Shown in pieces: positions 30,516 to 38,377 of a stretch of DNA of 64,000 nt. The stretch comes from Chloroflexota bacterium. Its GTDB lineage: Bacteria; Chloroflexota; Anaerolineae; J102. The translations under genes and the position numbers were made by a program. The stretch covers positions 62,001 through 126,000 of the forward strand of contig JAKOVD010000098.1 of the NCBI GenBank assembly GCA_029782215.1, written 5' to 3'. How positions within the stretch are numbered: the stretch's first letter is position 1; each line of letters starts with the position of its first letter. The notes under the pieces were generated by a model. It made no database searches, was not told where the DNA came from, and saw only the letters and a list, made by a program, of their open reading frames with translations.

Positions 30516-31031
30516 ATGGAAATCAAGGATGCTGTCGTCCTGATCACAGGCGGCGCCATTCGCCTGGGGCGCGCCCACGGGCTCTTTCTAGCCCAGCGCG
30601 GCGCCCATATCGCTTTCACCCATCTCCCCGGTGAACCGTGGGAGCAAACCAAGCAGGAAATCGAGGCGCATGGGGTCCGTTGCTCCGCCGTTGAGCTCGA
30701 CTTGATGGATATCGGCGGCATCCGGCGGTGGGTGACGACAACGCACGAGCGGTTTGGGCGCGTCGATGTGCTTGTCAACAACGCATCGCCCTGGCTGGGA
30801 AGGCCACTCCTCGAGGTCACTGAGGAGGACTGGGAACTCAGCCTCGGTGTGAATGTGCGCGCTGCCTTCTTCTGCGCACAGGCGGTGGCGCCGATTATGC
30901 TGCAGCAGAAGCGTGGGGTGATCGTCAACATCGAAGATGTGTCCCGCACTGTTGGCTTCCTGATCGAGCAGGACTTTATGACCGGCCACGTCTATTTCGT
31001 CGACGGCGGGGAGCTCTATGCACACCAATGA
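30516..31031 (+). pseudogene. Pteridine-reductase-like SDR with the active-site segment deleted
   Basis: An in-frame SDR relative of 171 residues, against about 250 for its paralogue at 20465. The N-terminal part is intact: cofactor loop [17 protein letters not shown] and [10 protein letters not shown], the last with the PTR1-type Asp. After NIEDVSRTV it jumps directly to [19 protein letters not shown], which belongs near the end of the family. About 65 residues including the YxxxK catalytic motif and the substrate loop are missing, without a frameshift. It cannot work as a normal reductase. Either it is decaying or it has been kept for binding. AAGGAG is 13 bases before the ATG, and its stop overlaps the next ATG as ATGA. 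Confidence 0.7.
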
Positions 31032-31393
31032 GACAAACGGCGTCTGCCGGCGAAGCATTGGCGCTTCATCACTCTTTCCGTTTGCATGTTCCAACGGGGG
31101 TTCTTGTGGCTGTCATTGAGCTTCTGCGGATTCGGTGCCATCCCGGGCGGCGCGAGGAGTTCCTTGCCAGGGATGCTGAGATTTGGACGCCAGCGCTGGC
31201 GCGTCACGAGGGCTTCATCGCCAAAGAGGTCTGGTCGAGTCTCGAAGACCCCGATTTGGTCACCATTGTCGTGCGCTGGGCCTCGATGGGAAAGTGGGAG
31301 GCGTTCCCGATGCTGCTTTGCTGCGAGCTGGACGAAAGGATGGCCGACGTCCAGGCGAGCGTCGCCTGCGAAGCCTACGAGACTCACGACTGA
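31028..31393 (+). CDS. TIGR03792-like ferredoxin-fold protein
   Basis: A 121-residue protein whose C-terminal 95 residues match the TIGR03792 pattern, a dimeric alpha-beta-barrel fold like antibiotic-biosynthesis monooxygenases. Typical blocks are [27 protein letters not shown] and [20 protein letters not shown]. Function is not established for the family. The ATG at 31028 overlaps the SDR stop (ATGA), but the first 26 residues have no similarity. A GTG at 31106 preceded by GGGGG may be the real start. The conserved aromatic and acidic residues suggest small-molecule binding. It lies between the SDR remnant and the second amidohydrolase. Confidence 0.75.
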   Translation: MRQTASAGEALALHHSFRLHVPTGVLVAVIELLRIRCHPGRREEFLARDAEIWTPALARHEGFIAKEVWSSLEDPDLVTIVVRWASMGKWEAFPMLLCCELDERMADVQASVACEAYETHD

Positions 31394-31431
31394 GTCTTGA
31401 GGGGTTTATCGCGCTCCGATCCGTCATCCTG

Positions 31432-31440
31432 TGCTATGAT
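31432..31440 (+). promoter_or_regulatory. Extended -10 promoter before the second amidohydrolase
   Basis: TGTGCTATGAT carries an extended -10 (TATGAT at 31435-31440) 105 bases before the amidohydrolase ATG. I see no clear -35. Confidence 0.45.
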
Positions 31441-31442
31441 GC

Positions 31443-31463
31443 CGCCGCGCAGCAAGCGCGGCG
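31443..31463 (+). promoter_or_regulatory. GC hairpin at the expected 5' end of the amidohydrolase transcript
   Basis: Perfect eight-pair stem CGCCGCGC/GCGCGGCG with the loop AGCAA, beginning three bases after the -10 element. It has the same arrangement as the hairpin at 30460. Confidence 0.45.
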
Positions 31464-31545
31464 CCACCTCCGCGTCGTTCATGGTAGACAGCGCCACCGT
31501 CCCGGTTCGCCGCCGCCAGCTAGGTTCCGTGTGAAGGAGAGAGAC

Positions 31546-32871
31546 ATGTCCGGAAAACTCATTCTTGCCGATTGGCTGATCACCACGCCCCGCGAGGCGC
31601 CAAAGCGCAATTGGGGTGTGCGCGTGGTGGGTGATCGCATCGATGCCATCGGGTCGAACGCCAGCCTGCGCCTGAACTATCCTGATGATGTGACGATGGA
31701 TGCCAGCGGTCACGTGGTGGCCCCGGGCTTCGTCAACGCCCATACGCACCTCTACGGCACACTGGCGCACGGCATTCCGCTGGAGAAGGCGCCGTCCGAC
31801 TTCTGGGCCTTTCTGGCCGAGTTCTGGTGGCCGCTGGTGGAGGATGCACTCGACCACGAGATGATCTGCGCCGCTACTGATTGGGTCTGCGCCGAGATGC
31901 TGGCCAGCGGCGTGACCAGCTTCTACGACTGCCTGGAAGCGCCCTTCGCCATCCCGGATGCCCTGTTGGCGCAGAAGGAGGTCGTCGACCGCCGCGGCCT
32001 GCGGGGCATCCTATCGTTCGAGGCCACGCAGCGGGTCAGCGCCGCCAATGGCCAGCTTGGCCTGCAGGAGAACGCTTCCTTCATCGACCACTGCCGGCGC
32101 CAGGGTGGCCTGGTGCAGGGCCTGATGTGCTTCCATACCACCTTCACCTGTTCGGCTGATTTCATCACCCAAGCTTTTGCGCTGGGCGACGAGCGCGGGG
32201 TATTGACGCACATGCACTGCAATGAAGGCGTGCACGAGCCCAACTACGCCTTGGCCCACTTTGGCGCTCGCACCCTGGAGTACTATGACAGGTTGGGCGT
32301 GACGGGGCCGCACATGCTTGCCTCGCAGTGTGTCCAGCTTTCGGAGCGGGAGCGCGCCATTATTGCCGAACGCGGCGTCAAGGTGACGCACATGCCCTTG
32401 AGCAACTGCGAAGTGGGAGGCGGCATCGCGCCCATCCCGCAGCAGTTGGAGGCTGGCGTCACCGTCGGCCTGGGCTCCGACGGCTACATCAATGACTTCT
32501 ATGAGGTGATGCGCGGAGCGTTCCTCATCCACAAAGCAAATCAGCTCAACCCTCAGGTGATGCCGGCCCACGAGGTTTGGCGCCTGGCGACCGAGGATGG
32601 AGCGCGCTCGATTGGCCTGGACAAGGTGGGGCGACTGGAGCCCAGCTGGGCTGCCGATCTCCAGGTGATCGACGCCGTCTTTCCGACCCCGGCGGCGGAG
32701 CATAACCTTTATGACCAGCTCGTGCTGTGGCGAAACCATACACACGTGCGCGATGTGATGGTGGCGGGACAGTGGCGGGTCCGCGACGGCGTGGTGCTGG
32801 GCGCCGACCTGGAGGCGATGCGGGATCGCGTCCAGCAGAGCGCGGAACGCATGTGGGCCAAGGCCCGCTGA
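31546..32871 (+). CDS. SsnA-like amidohydrolase with Gln for the conserved His
   Basis: A 441-residue member of the SsnA/ATZ amidohydrolase group, nearly the same length as E. coli SsnA. Metal-site residues present are H66 and H68 (NAHTHLYG), H224 and E227 (HMHCNEG) and D312 (LGSDGY). The conserved His that follows in family members (AHCVHLS-like) is Gln261 in LASQCVQLS, while spacing to the Asp is 51 residues exactly as in the paralogue at 19060. Deaminase activity may thus be altered or lost. GGAGAG before the ATG supports the start; the longer open frame from 31183 is not real. FWAFLAEFWWPLVEDALD resembles the SsnA region FISTLKNLWW. Substrate unknown. Confidence 0.86.
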   Translation: MSGKLILADWLITTPREAPKRNWGVRVVGDRIDAIGSNASLRLNYPDDVTMDASGHVVAPGFVNAHTHLYGTLAHGIPLEKAPSDFWAFLAEFWWPLVEDALDHEMICAATDWVCAEMLASGVTSFYDCLEAPFAIPDALLAQKEVVDRRGLRGILSFEATQRVSAANGQLGLQENASFIDHCRRQGGLVQGLMCFHTTFTCSADFITQAFALGDERGVLTHMHCNEGVHEPNYALAHFGARTLEYYDRLGVTGPHMLASQCVQLSERERAIIAERGVKVTHMPLSNCEVGGGIAPIPQQLEAGVTVGLGSDGYINDFYEVMRGAFLIHKANQLNPQVMPAHEVWRLATEDGARSIGLDKVGRLEPSWAADLQVIDAVFPTPAAEHNLYDQLVLWRNHTHVRDVMVAGQWRVRDGVVLGADLEAMRDRVQQSAERMWAKAR

Positions 32872-33063
32872 ACCGGTGGTGAGCGCCCGCGAAGGGACCG
32901 AGGGCCGGAGCGGCCTGCGGCCGGTTCTGACGTAACCCCGGATCGGGCGCTGACGTGGATTGGCGGCGGGCACCTCGACGCGAGGACGACACCCTTTTTC
33001 TGCCAAAACCATTCATCGCATTTAGAATCTAGCTTCAACACTCTTCTCATCGTTGTGTGAGCT

Positions 33064-34047
33064 ATGGCCTATTCCACTACCTTCCTCGTTGAACTCTACC
33101 GCCGGATGCTCCTGGTGCGCCGCTTCGAGATGCGGGCCATCCATGAGCGGCGGGCGGGGCTGATTCCAGGCTTCATCCATTCCTGCGTCGGGCAGGAAGC
33201 GACCGCCGTCGGCGCCTGCGCGGCGCTGCAGCCCAGTGACGTCATCGGCAGCACCCACCGCGGGCATGGACACCTGATTGCGAAGGGGGGCGAACCGCGC
33301 TACATGATGGCAGAGCTGGCCGCCCGCAGCACCGGCTACTGCGGCGGCAAGGGCGGCAGCCTGCACATGACCGACTTCGACTTGGGCATTCTTGGCGCCA
33401 ACGGGATCGTCGCCGGCGGCATCCCCATGGCGGTGGGGGCGGCGCTTGCCTTCCAGCAGCGGGGCGAGCGGCGGGTCGTAGTGGCCTTTTTCGGCGACGG
33501 CGCCGTGAACGAGGGCTCCTTTCACGAGGCCGCCAACCTGGCCGGACTCTGGAAGCTGCCTGTGATCTTCTTCTGCGAGAACAACCTGTACGGCGAGGGC
33601 ACGCCCCAGCACAAGCAGGCGCCGGTCGCCGATCTCTCGGTGCGGGCCGCGGGCTATGGCTTCCCCGGCGTGATCGTGGATGGCAATGACGTCGTCGCCG
33701 TCTATGAGGCGACGCTGCAGGCGGCGGAACGGGCGCGCGCGGGCGAAGGACCGACCTTTGTCGAGGGCAAGACCTACCGTCACTTCGGCCACTACGAGGG
33801 CGATCCCATGGTCTACCGCACGAAAGAGGAGATCGAGACCTGGAAGCAGCGCGATCCGATCGTCCACATGCACCATTGGCTGCTTGATCGCGGTATCGCC
33901 AGCAAGACTGACTTTGAGACCGTCGATGCCGAGATTCAGGCGATCCTGGATGAAGCGGTGGTTTTTGCGACCAACAGCCCAAAACCCGCGCTTGACACCG
34001 TTCTTGAGGGTGTTTACAGCGATACGCATGGGGGAAGGGTTTTTTGA
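33064..34047 (+). CDS. pdhA: 2-oxoacid dehydrogenase E1 alpha subunit (pyruvate dehydrogenase-like)
   Basis: The thiamine-diphosphate-binding alpha subunit (327 residues) of a pyruvate or acetoin dehydrogenase complex. The TPP/Mg motif starts at GDG (144-146), continues AVNEGSFHEAANLAGLWK and ends with FFCENNLYG. The N-terminal block RRFEMRAIHERR and the sequence GGKGGSLHM are typical of PdhA/AcoA. It works with the E1 beta gene immediately downstream and an E2 subunit encoded 14 kb away. An E3 subunit is not in the window. No good ribosome binding site precedes the ATG. Pyruvate and acetoin cannot be told apart from the sequence alone. A heptanucleotide array separates it from E1 beta. Confidence 0.93.
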   Translation: MAYSTTFLVELYRRMLLVRRFEMRAIHERRAGLIPGFIHSCVGQEATAVGACAALQPSDVIGSTHRGHGHLIAKGGEPRYMMAELAARSTGYCGGKGGSLHMTDFDLGILGANGIVAGGIPMAVGAALAFQQRGERRVVVAFFGDGAVNEGSFHEAANLAGLWKLPVIFFCENNLYGEGTPQHKQAPVADLSVRAAGYGFPGVIVDGNDVVAVYEATLQAAERARAGEGPTFVEGKTYRHFGHYEGDPMVYRTKEEIETWKQRDPIVHMHHWLLDRGIASKTDFETVDAEIQAILDEAVVFATNSPKPALDTVLEGVYSDTHGGRVF

Positions 34048-34060
34048 GATGCTTTGACTG

Positions 34061-34130
34061 CGCATTACGCAGTACGCAGCACGTGTTACGTAATGCGTAC
34101 TACGTGATGCGCGATACGTGATACGTGAGA
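34061..34130. repeat. Ten-unit heptanucleotide array between E1 alpha and E1 beta
   Basis: Ten consecutive heptamers in perfect phase: CGCATTA, CGCAGTA, CGCAGCA, CGTGTTA, CGTAATG, CGTACTA, CGTGATG, CGCGATA, CGTGATA and CGTGAGA. The early units are reverse complements of later ones, so 34059-34078 can pair with 34094-34113. It sits inside what should be one operon. Confidence 0.9.
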
Positions 34131-34146
34131 ATGTTTGGAGTATAGG

Positions 34147-35133
34147 ATGATGCGACAGATTTCATTCAGTGAAGCACTCAATGAAGCGATGGCGGAGGAG
34201 ATGCGCCGGGATCCGGCGGTCTTCCTCATGGGCGAAGATGTGGGACTTTTCGGCGGCGTTTTCGGCGTTTCCGGCGGACTTCTGGGCGAATTTGGCGCGG
34301 AACGCGTGCGGGATACGCCGATCTCCGAGGCCGTGATCGTGGGCAGCGGCCTGGGCGCAGCCCTGATGGGCATGCGGCCCATCGTGGAGATCATGTTCGC
34401 CGATTTTGTGACCTGCGCTATGGACCAGGTGGTCAACCAGGCGGCCAAGGCCCGCTACATGAGCGGCGGCAAGGCGCACGCTCCGCTCACCATCCGGATC
34501 GCCAACGGCGCTCCGGGTTCGGCGGCGGCGCAGCACTCACAAAGCCCCGAGGCCTGGTTCATGAACGTGCCCGGCCTCAAGGTCGTGGTTCCGGCCACGC
34601 CGTACGACGCCAAGGGCCTGCTCAAGACGGCCATCCGCGGCGAGGACCCGGTGCTCTTCTTCGAGCACAAGATGCTGTATGCCATCAAGGGAGAGGTGCC
34701 CGAGGACGACTACACGCTGCCGTTCGGACAGGCAGCGGTGCGCCGGCAGGGCAAGGACGCCACCCTGATCGCCATCGGCGGTGGGGTGACCCTGGCGATG
34801 GACGCCGCCGCCCTGCTGGCCGGTCAGGGCATCGAGGTGGAGGTGATCGATCCGCGCACGCTTGTGCCGCTCGACACTGAAACGATCGTGGCCTCGGTCA
34901 AGAAGACCGGCAGGGCGGTCATCGTGCACGAGGCGCACCGCCGCGCCGGGCCGGGCGCCGAGATCGCCGCCATCCTGGCCGAGGAGGCCATCGGCTACCT
35001 GGATGCGCCGATCCTGCGGGTGGCCGCCAAGAATGTTCCCTTCCCCTACAGCCCGGAGCTGGAGCAGTACATGCTGCCCAAGGTCGAGGACGTTGTCGCA
35101 GCCGTCTCCGGCCTCGTCCGCTACACGCTCTAG
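34147..35133 (+). CDS. pdhB: 2-oxoacid dehydrogenase E1 beta subunit
   Basis: Beta subunit (328 residues) that pairs with the E1 alpha upstream. Family blocks include FLMGEDVGLFGGVFGVSGGL, RVRDTPISEAVIVGSGLGAA and NGAPGSAAAQHSQSPEAWF, with the His that handles the acyl intermediate. The C-terminal transketolase domain has VEVIDPRTLVPLDTETI. The ATG at 34147 follows GGAG at six bases; a TTG at 34135 at the edge of the repeat array is less likely. The last residues are followed by about 90 bases and the carbamoyltransferase gene. Confidence 0.94.
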   Translation: MMRQISFSEALNEAMAEEMRRDPAVFLMGEDVGLFGGVFGVSGGLLGEFGAERVRDTPISEAVIVGSGLGAALMGMRPIVEIMFADFVTCAMDQVVNQAAKARYMSGGKAHAPLTIRIANGAPGSAAAQHSQSPEAWFMNVPGLKVVVPATPYDAKGLLKTAIRGEDPVLFFEHKMLYAIKGEVPEDDYTLPFGQAAVRRQGKDATLIAIGGGVTLAMDAAALLAGQGIEVEVIDPRTLVPLDTETIVASVKKTGRAVIVHEAHRRAGPGAEIAAILAEEAIGYLDAPILRVAAKNVPFPYSPELEQYMLPKVEDVVAAVSGLVRYTL

Positions 35134-35223
35134 CCGGAAAGACAAACCCGGGAACCCTGAGCCCCAGCTCGGCGCCCCCCCTCAGCCAATCCTACCTTGA
35201 AACCCAATCCATTAGGAGACCCA

Positions 35224-36216
35224 ATGAACACCCAGCTTTTCCAGAAAGACTTCATCTCGACCCAGGACTGGTCGGTTGACGACCTGACCACGATGCTTGA
35301 AGTGGCCCTCAGGCTCAAGGCCGATTTCGCCATGGGCGTGCCCCAGGACCTGATCCTGCGGGCCAAGACCCTTTACATGCTCTTCTTTGAGGAAAGCACC
35401 CGCACGCGCAACTCGTTTGAGACCGGCATCACCCAGCTCGGCGGCCACGGCGTCTACCTGACCCCTAAGGCCACCCAGATCGGGCACGGTGAGAACGCCC
35501 GCGACACGGGCATCGTCCTCAGCAGCTACGGCAATGCGATCGCCGTCCGCGACTGCCGGACCGACATCGGCCAAAAGTATCTCTACGAGATGGCCCAGCA
35601 CGCCCAGGTTCCCATCTACAGCATGCAGGACGACGTCGACCATCCCTGCCAGGCCATGGCCGATCTGATGACGCTGGTCGAGCTGTTCGGCTGGAATCTG
35701 CGCGGTCGCAAGTTCGTCATCTCCTGGACCTATGCACCCAAGTACGTGCGGCCCCTCAGCGTGCCGCAGTCACTGGTCATGCTCATGCCGCGCTTTGGCA
35801 TGGACGTCACCCTGGCCTATCCCAAGGGCTATCACATGATGCCAAACGTCATGGAGACTGCCTACAAGAATGCCGAGATCGCGGGCGTCAAGCTGGAAGA
35901 GACCAACGACATGGATGCCGCCTTTGAGGACGCCGACTTCCTGTATCCCAAGTCCTGGGGCCCGATCATGGTCACTGAGGACGAGCCCGAGGTGGAAGCG
36001 ATGGCGGCCCAACATGCTGACTGGCGCGTGACGCAGAAGCGCATGGACCTGGCCAAGAAGCACGCGGTGTACATGCACTGTATGCCGATCGACCGCGGCC
36101 ATGAGGCCGACGACGAGGTCATCGACGGCCCGCAGTCGATCATTTACAAGCAGGCGGAGAACCGCCTCCATGTCCAGAAGGCGCTCATGGCGCTGACCAT
36201 GGGCGGGCGCTGGTAG
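35224..36216 (+). CDS. ygeW: Knotted carbamoyltransferase, YgeW-like
   Basis: A 330-residue member of the aspartate/ornithine carbamoyltransferase superfamily. Carbamoyl-phosphate binding is shown by STRTR (58-62), HPCQ (140-143) and HCMP (285-288, usually HCLP). The segment SWTYAPKYVRPLSVPQS (168-184) is the proline-rich block seen in knotted YgeW/acetylornithine-type enzymes, which do not use ornithine or aspartate in the usual way. AGGAG before the ATG at 35224 gives a clear start. Two bases after its stop begins an M20 peptidase, the same neighbour as in E. coli ygeW-ygeX-ygeY. In the island it could phosphorolyse a ureido compound to carbamoyl phosphate, allowing ATP formation; that direction is inferred. 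Confidence 0.88.
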   Translation: MNTQLFQKDFISTQDWSVDDLTTMLEVALRLKADFAMGVPQDLILRAKTLYMLFFEESTRTRNSFETGITQLGGHGVYLTPKATQIGHGENARDTGIVLSSYGNAIAVRDCRTDIGQKYLYEMAQHAQVPIYSMQDDVDHPCQAMADLMTLVELFGWNLRGRKFVISWTYAPKYVRPLSVPQSLVMLMPRFGMDVTLAYPKGYHMMPNVMETAYKNAEIAGVKLEETNDMDAAFEDADFLYPKSWGPIMVTEDEPEVEAMAAQHADWRVTQKRMDLAKKHAVYMHCMPIDRGHEADDEVIDGPQSIIYKQAENRLHVQKALMALTMGGRW

Positions 36217-36218
36217 GC

Positions 36219-37472
36219 ATGGAAGCGGGCCTCTCCGTTCCTTCTGTCCTGGCCGAAGCTGCTGGCCGCGTGCGCACGCACGCGGCCAGCGTGCAGGAGG
36301 CGCAGGTCGCCTTCCTGTCCGACTTGATTCGCCTGCAGACGTACACCGGAAAGGAAGGACCAGCCGTCGAACGGACCCTGGCCGAGATGCGGCGCTGTGG
36401 GTTCGCCGGCGTGCGCACGGACAGCGCTGGCGATGCCCTGGGAAGCGTGGGCGACGGCAGGCACATGCTGCTGTACGACGCCCACCTGGACGAGAACGAG
36501 ATCGCAGACACTGCGGACTGGCCGCACCCTCCGCTTGAGCCGACCATCGTGGGCGGAACCCTCTACGGCCTGGGAGCCTCTGACTGCAAGGGCGGCGTGG
36601 CGACCATCGTCTACGGCGCGCGGCTCGCGGCGCAGCTCAACCTGACGGCCGACTGCACAGTCGTCGTCCAGGGCTCCACGCTCGAAGAGGATGCCGAAGG
36701 CTTCGCCATGCGGCGCCTCTTCGAGCACGATGGCATGCCGAGACCCGACGCCGTGCTGCTGGCGGAAGCGACCGACCTCACCCTGCGCCGGGGACACCGC
36801 GGCCGCTGCGAGGTCAAGGTGCGGGTGCCGGGCAAGGCGGCCCACGCCAGCACCCCCCACCTGGGGGAGAACGCCATTCTCAAGACGCGGCCGGTGCTCG
36901 ACGCGTTGGAAGCGATGACGGAGCGGCTGCCCATCGACCCGGTGCTGGGGCAGGGGACGCAGGTGGTGACCATGATCACCTCCCCCCACACCCCCAACAG
37001 TGTGCCCGCCTGGTGCGAGATCACGCTGGACCGGCGGTTGACACCCGGCGAGACTCCCGCGAGCGTGGTGGCAGGTATCGAGGCAGCGCTGGCAGGGCAG
37101 CAGGCCAGCGTCCAGCTTGCCGTGGCGCCAGTCGTCTCCTGGACGGGGTTGGACCTCAGCGGCCCGGCCTTCTTCCCCGGCTGGCTCCTGGACGAAGACG
37201 ATCCCCTGCTGCTGGCCGGCAAACACACGTGTACAGCGCTGTGGGGCCGGGCGCCGCGGGTCGACGTGTGGAAGTTCAGCACCAACGGCACTTATTCGGG
37301 CGGCGTCGCCGGGATTCCCACCCTGGGCTTTGGCCCGATGGAGGAGCCCTATGTGCACACGCCGCAGGACCAGGTGGACCTTGGCAAGCTCCTGCAGGGC
37401 GCCATGTTCTATGCCCTGTTCCCTCTGGCGTACAGCCTGGTGCGTAGCGGAGCGTTGAACGTTGAACGTTAA
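36219..37472 (+). CDS. ygeY: M20 family metallohydrolase, YgeY-like
   Basis: A 417-residue M20 peptidase/deacylase. The metal site is visible: H89 and D91 (YDAHLDE), D122 (GASDCKGG), E155 and E156 (TLEEDAE) and a late His in YVHTPQDQ. The dimerisation domain carries GKAAHAST. YgeY-type enzymes cut amide or carbamoyl bonds of small nitrogen compounds. It begins two bases after the carbamoyltransferase stop. Its last residues (ALNVER) and the stop TAA are encoded by a heptanucleotide array, so the array has entered the gene end and set the C-terminus. Confidence 0.87.
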   Translation: MEAGLSVPSVLAEAAGRVRTHAASVQEAQVAFLSDLIRLQTYTGKEGPAVERTLAEMRRCGFAGVRTDSAGDALGSVGDGRHMLLYDAHLDENEIADTADWPHPPLEPTIVGGTLYGLGASDCKGGVATIVYGARLAAQLNLTADCTVVVQGSTLEEDAEGFAMRRLFEHDGMPRPDAVLLAEATDLTLRRGHRGRCEVKVRVPGKAAHASTPHLGENAILKTRPVLDALEAMTERLPIDPVLGQGTQVVTMITSPHTPNSVPAWCEITLDRRLTPGETPASVVAGIEAALAGQQASVQLAVAPVVSWTGLDLSGPAFFPGWLLDEDDPLLLAGKHTCTALWGRAPRVDVWKFSTNGTYSGGVAGIPTLGFGPMEEPYVHTPQDQVDLGKLLQGAMFYALFPLAYSLVRSGALNVER

Positions 37473-37489
37473 ACGTTCAACGTTTGGTA
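37455..37489. repeat. Heptanucleotide array (TTSAACG type) over the ygeY stop
   Basis: Heptamers TTGAACG, TTGAACG, TTAAACG and TTCAACG in exact phase, then a degenerate fifth. AACGTTGAACGTT (37458-37470) and AACGTTCAACGTT (37472-37484) form a perfect 13-base inverted repeat around one A. The ygeY stop codon lies in the centre. Confidence 0.85.
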
Positions 37490-37515
37490 GACTGAGAAAT
37501 GATGGAGGAAGACTT

Positions 37516-38301
37516 ATGGAAATGAAAAGATTTGTTGGGCAGGTCGCCGTCGTGACCGGCGCGGCGGGCGGCATCGGCAAGGCCTGCGCCCTGCGCTTCG
37601 CCCAGGAGGGCGCCAATGTCGCCTGCCTGGACATGGCGTTGGAGCGCAATCAGGCCACGGCGCAGGAATGCCGGTCGTCCGGTGTGGAGGCGCTTGCCCT
37701 GACCTGCAACGTCACCGATCCGGACAGCATCAAGGCGGCGGTATCGGATACGCTGGCGGCTTGGGGCCACGTCGACATCCTGGTCGCCTCTGCTGGCATC
37801 TACACCGGGTCGCCCCTGGTTGAGGTGCCTCTGAAGCAGTGGCAGCGCCTGATCGACATCAACCTGACCGGTGTGTTCCTGACGAACCAGGCGGTGGCGC
37901 CGCTGCTGATGGGGCAGCGCTCGGGCAGCATCATCAACATCTCGTCGATGGCAGGCAAGACGAGTTGGCCGGCGTCGGCCGAGTACTCGGCGGCGAAGAG
38001 CGGCGTCATCGGCTTGACCCGATCCGTCGCCATGGAGCTGGCGCCCTTCGGCGCCACGGCCAACGCCGTCTGTCCCGGCAACACGGTCACCGACATGGTG
38101 CAGAACGTCGCCGGTATAATCGGCGGTCGCGATGGCGTGGAGGTGGCAGAGTGGCTGCGCCTGCGCGCCGCCGACTGCCCGATGAAGCGCATGGCGGAGC
38201 CGTGGGAGATCGCCGGCGTCGTCGCCTTCCTCGCCTCCAACGACTCCCGCTACCTGACCGGACAGGCCATCGAGGTCGACGGCGGCATGGTCATGTCGTA
38301 A
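37516..38301 (+). CDS. Short-chain dehydrogenase, complete active site
   Basis: A 261-residue classical SDR. The cofactor loop is TGAAGGIGKA, the structural motif is SAG (VASAGIY), the catalytic Ser is in NISSMAG and the YxxxK motif is intact in EYSAAKSG. The C-terminal end has LTGQAIEVDGG. Asp at the end of beta 2 (CLDMAL) suggests NAD rather than NADP. GGAGGAAG before the ATG at 37516 sets the start; an upstream frame runs through the repeat array. Unlike the two PTR1-like SDRs in the island this one is standard. It is flanked on both sides by arrays of the same TTSAACG family. Likely a sugar alcohol or hydroxyacid oxidoreductase. Confidence 0.9.
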   Translation: MEMKRFVGQVAVVTGAAGGIGKACALRFAQEGANVACLDMALERNQATAQECRSSGVEALALTCNVTDPDSIKAAVSDTLAAWGHVDILVASAGIYTGSPLVEVPLKQWQRLIDINLTGVFLTNQAVAPLLMGQRSGSIINISSMAGKTSWPASAEYSAAKSGVIGLTRSVAMELAPFGATANAVCPGNTVTDMVQNVAGIIGGRDGVEVAEWLRLRAADCPMKRMAEPWEIAGVVAFLASNDSRYLTGQAIEVDGGMVMS

Positions 38302-38305
38302 TGGG

Positions 38306-38375
38306 TTGAACGTTCAACGTTGAACGTTTGACGTTCAGCGTGTAACGTTCAACGTTCAACGTGTCACGTTCAACG
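38306..38375. repeat. Ten-unit heptanucleotide array (TTSAACG type)
   Basis: Ten consecutive heptamers in exact phase: TTGAACG, TTCAACG, TTGAACG, TTTGACG, TTCAGCG, TGTAACG, TTCAACG, TTCAACG, TGTCACG and TTCAACG. TTGAACG and TTCAACG alternate, which permits many alternative hairpins. The ATG of the next gene follows two bases later, so the array replaces any ribosome binding site. Confidence 0.9.
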
Positions 38376-38377
38376 CT

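Noticed and set aside
31183..31545. Long N-terminal extension of the second amidohydrolase frame
   Set aside because: It overlaps the TIGR03792-like gene and a promoter region, has no family similarity, and a good ribosome binding site exists at the internal ATG 31546.
34061..34130. Possible CRISPR array
   Set aside because: Units are only seven bases with no spacers and no cas genes nearby; it is a heptanucleotide array.
38112..38120. TATAAT box on the plus strand
   Set aside because: It lies inside the coding sequence of an intact SDR gene with no matching -35 and no gene start at a suitable distance.
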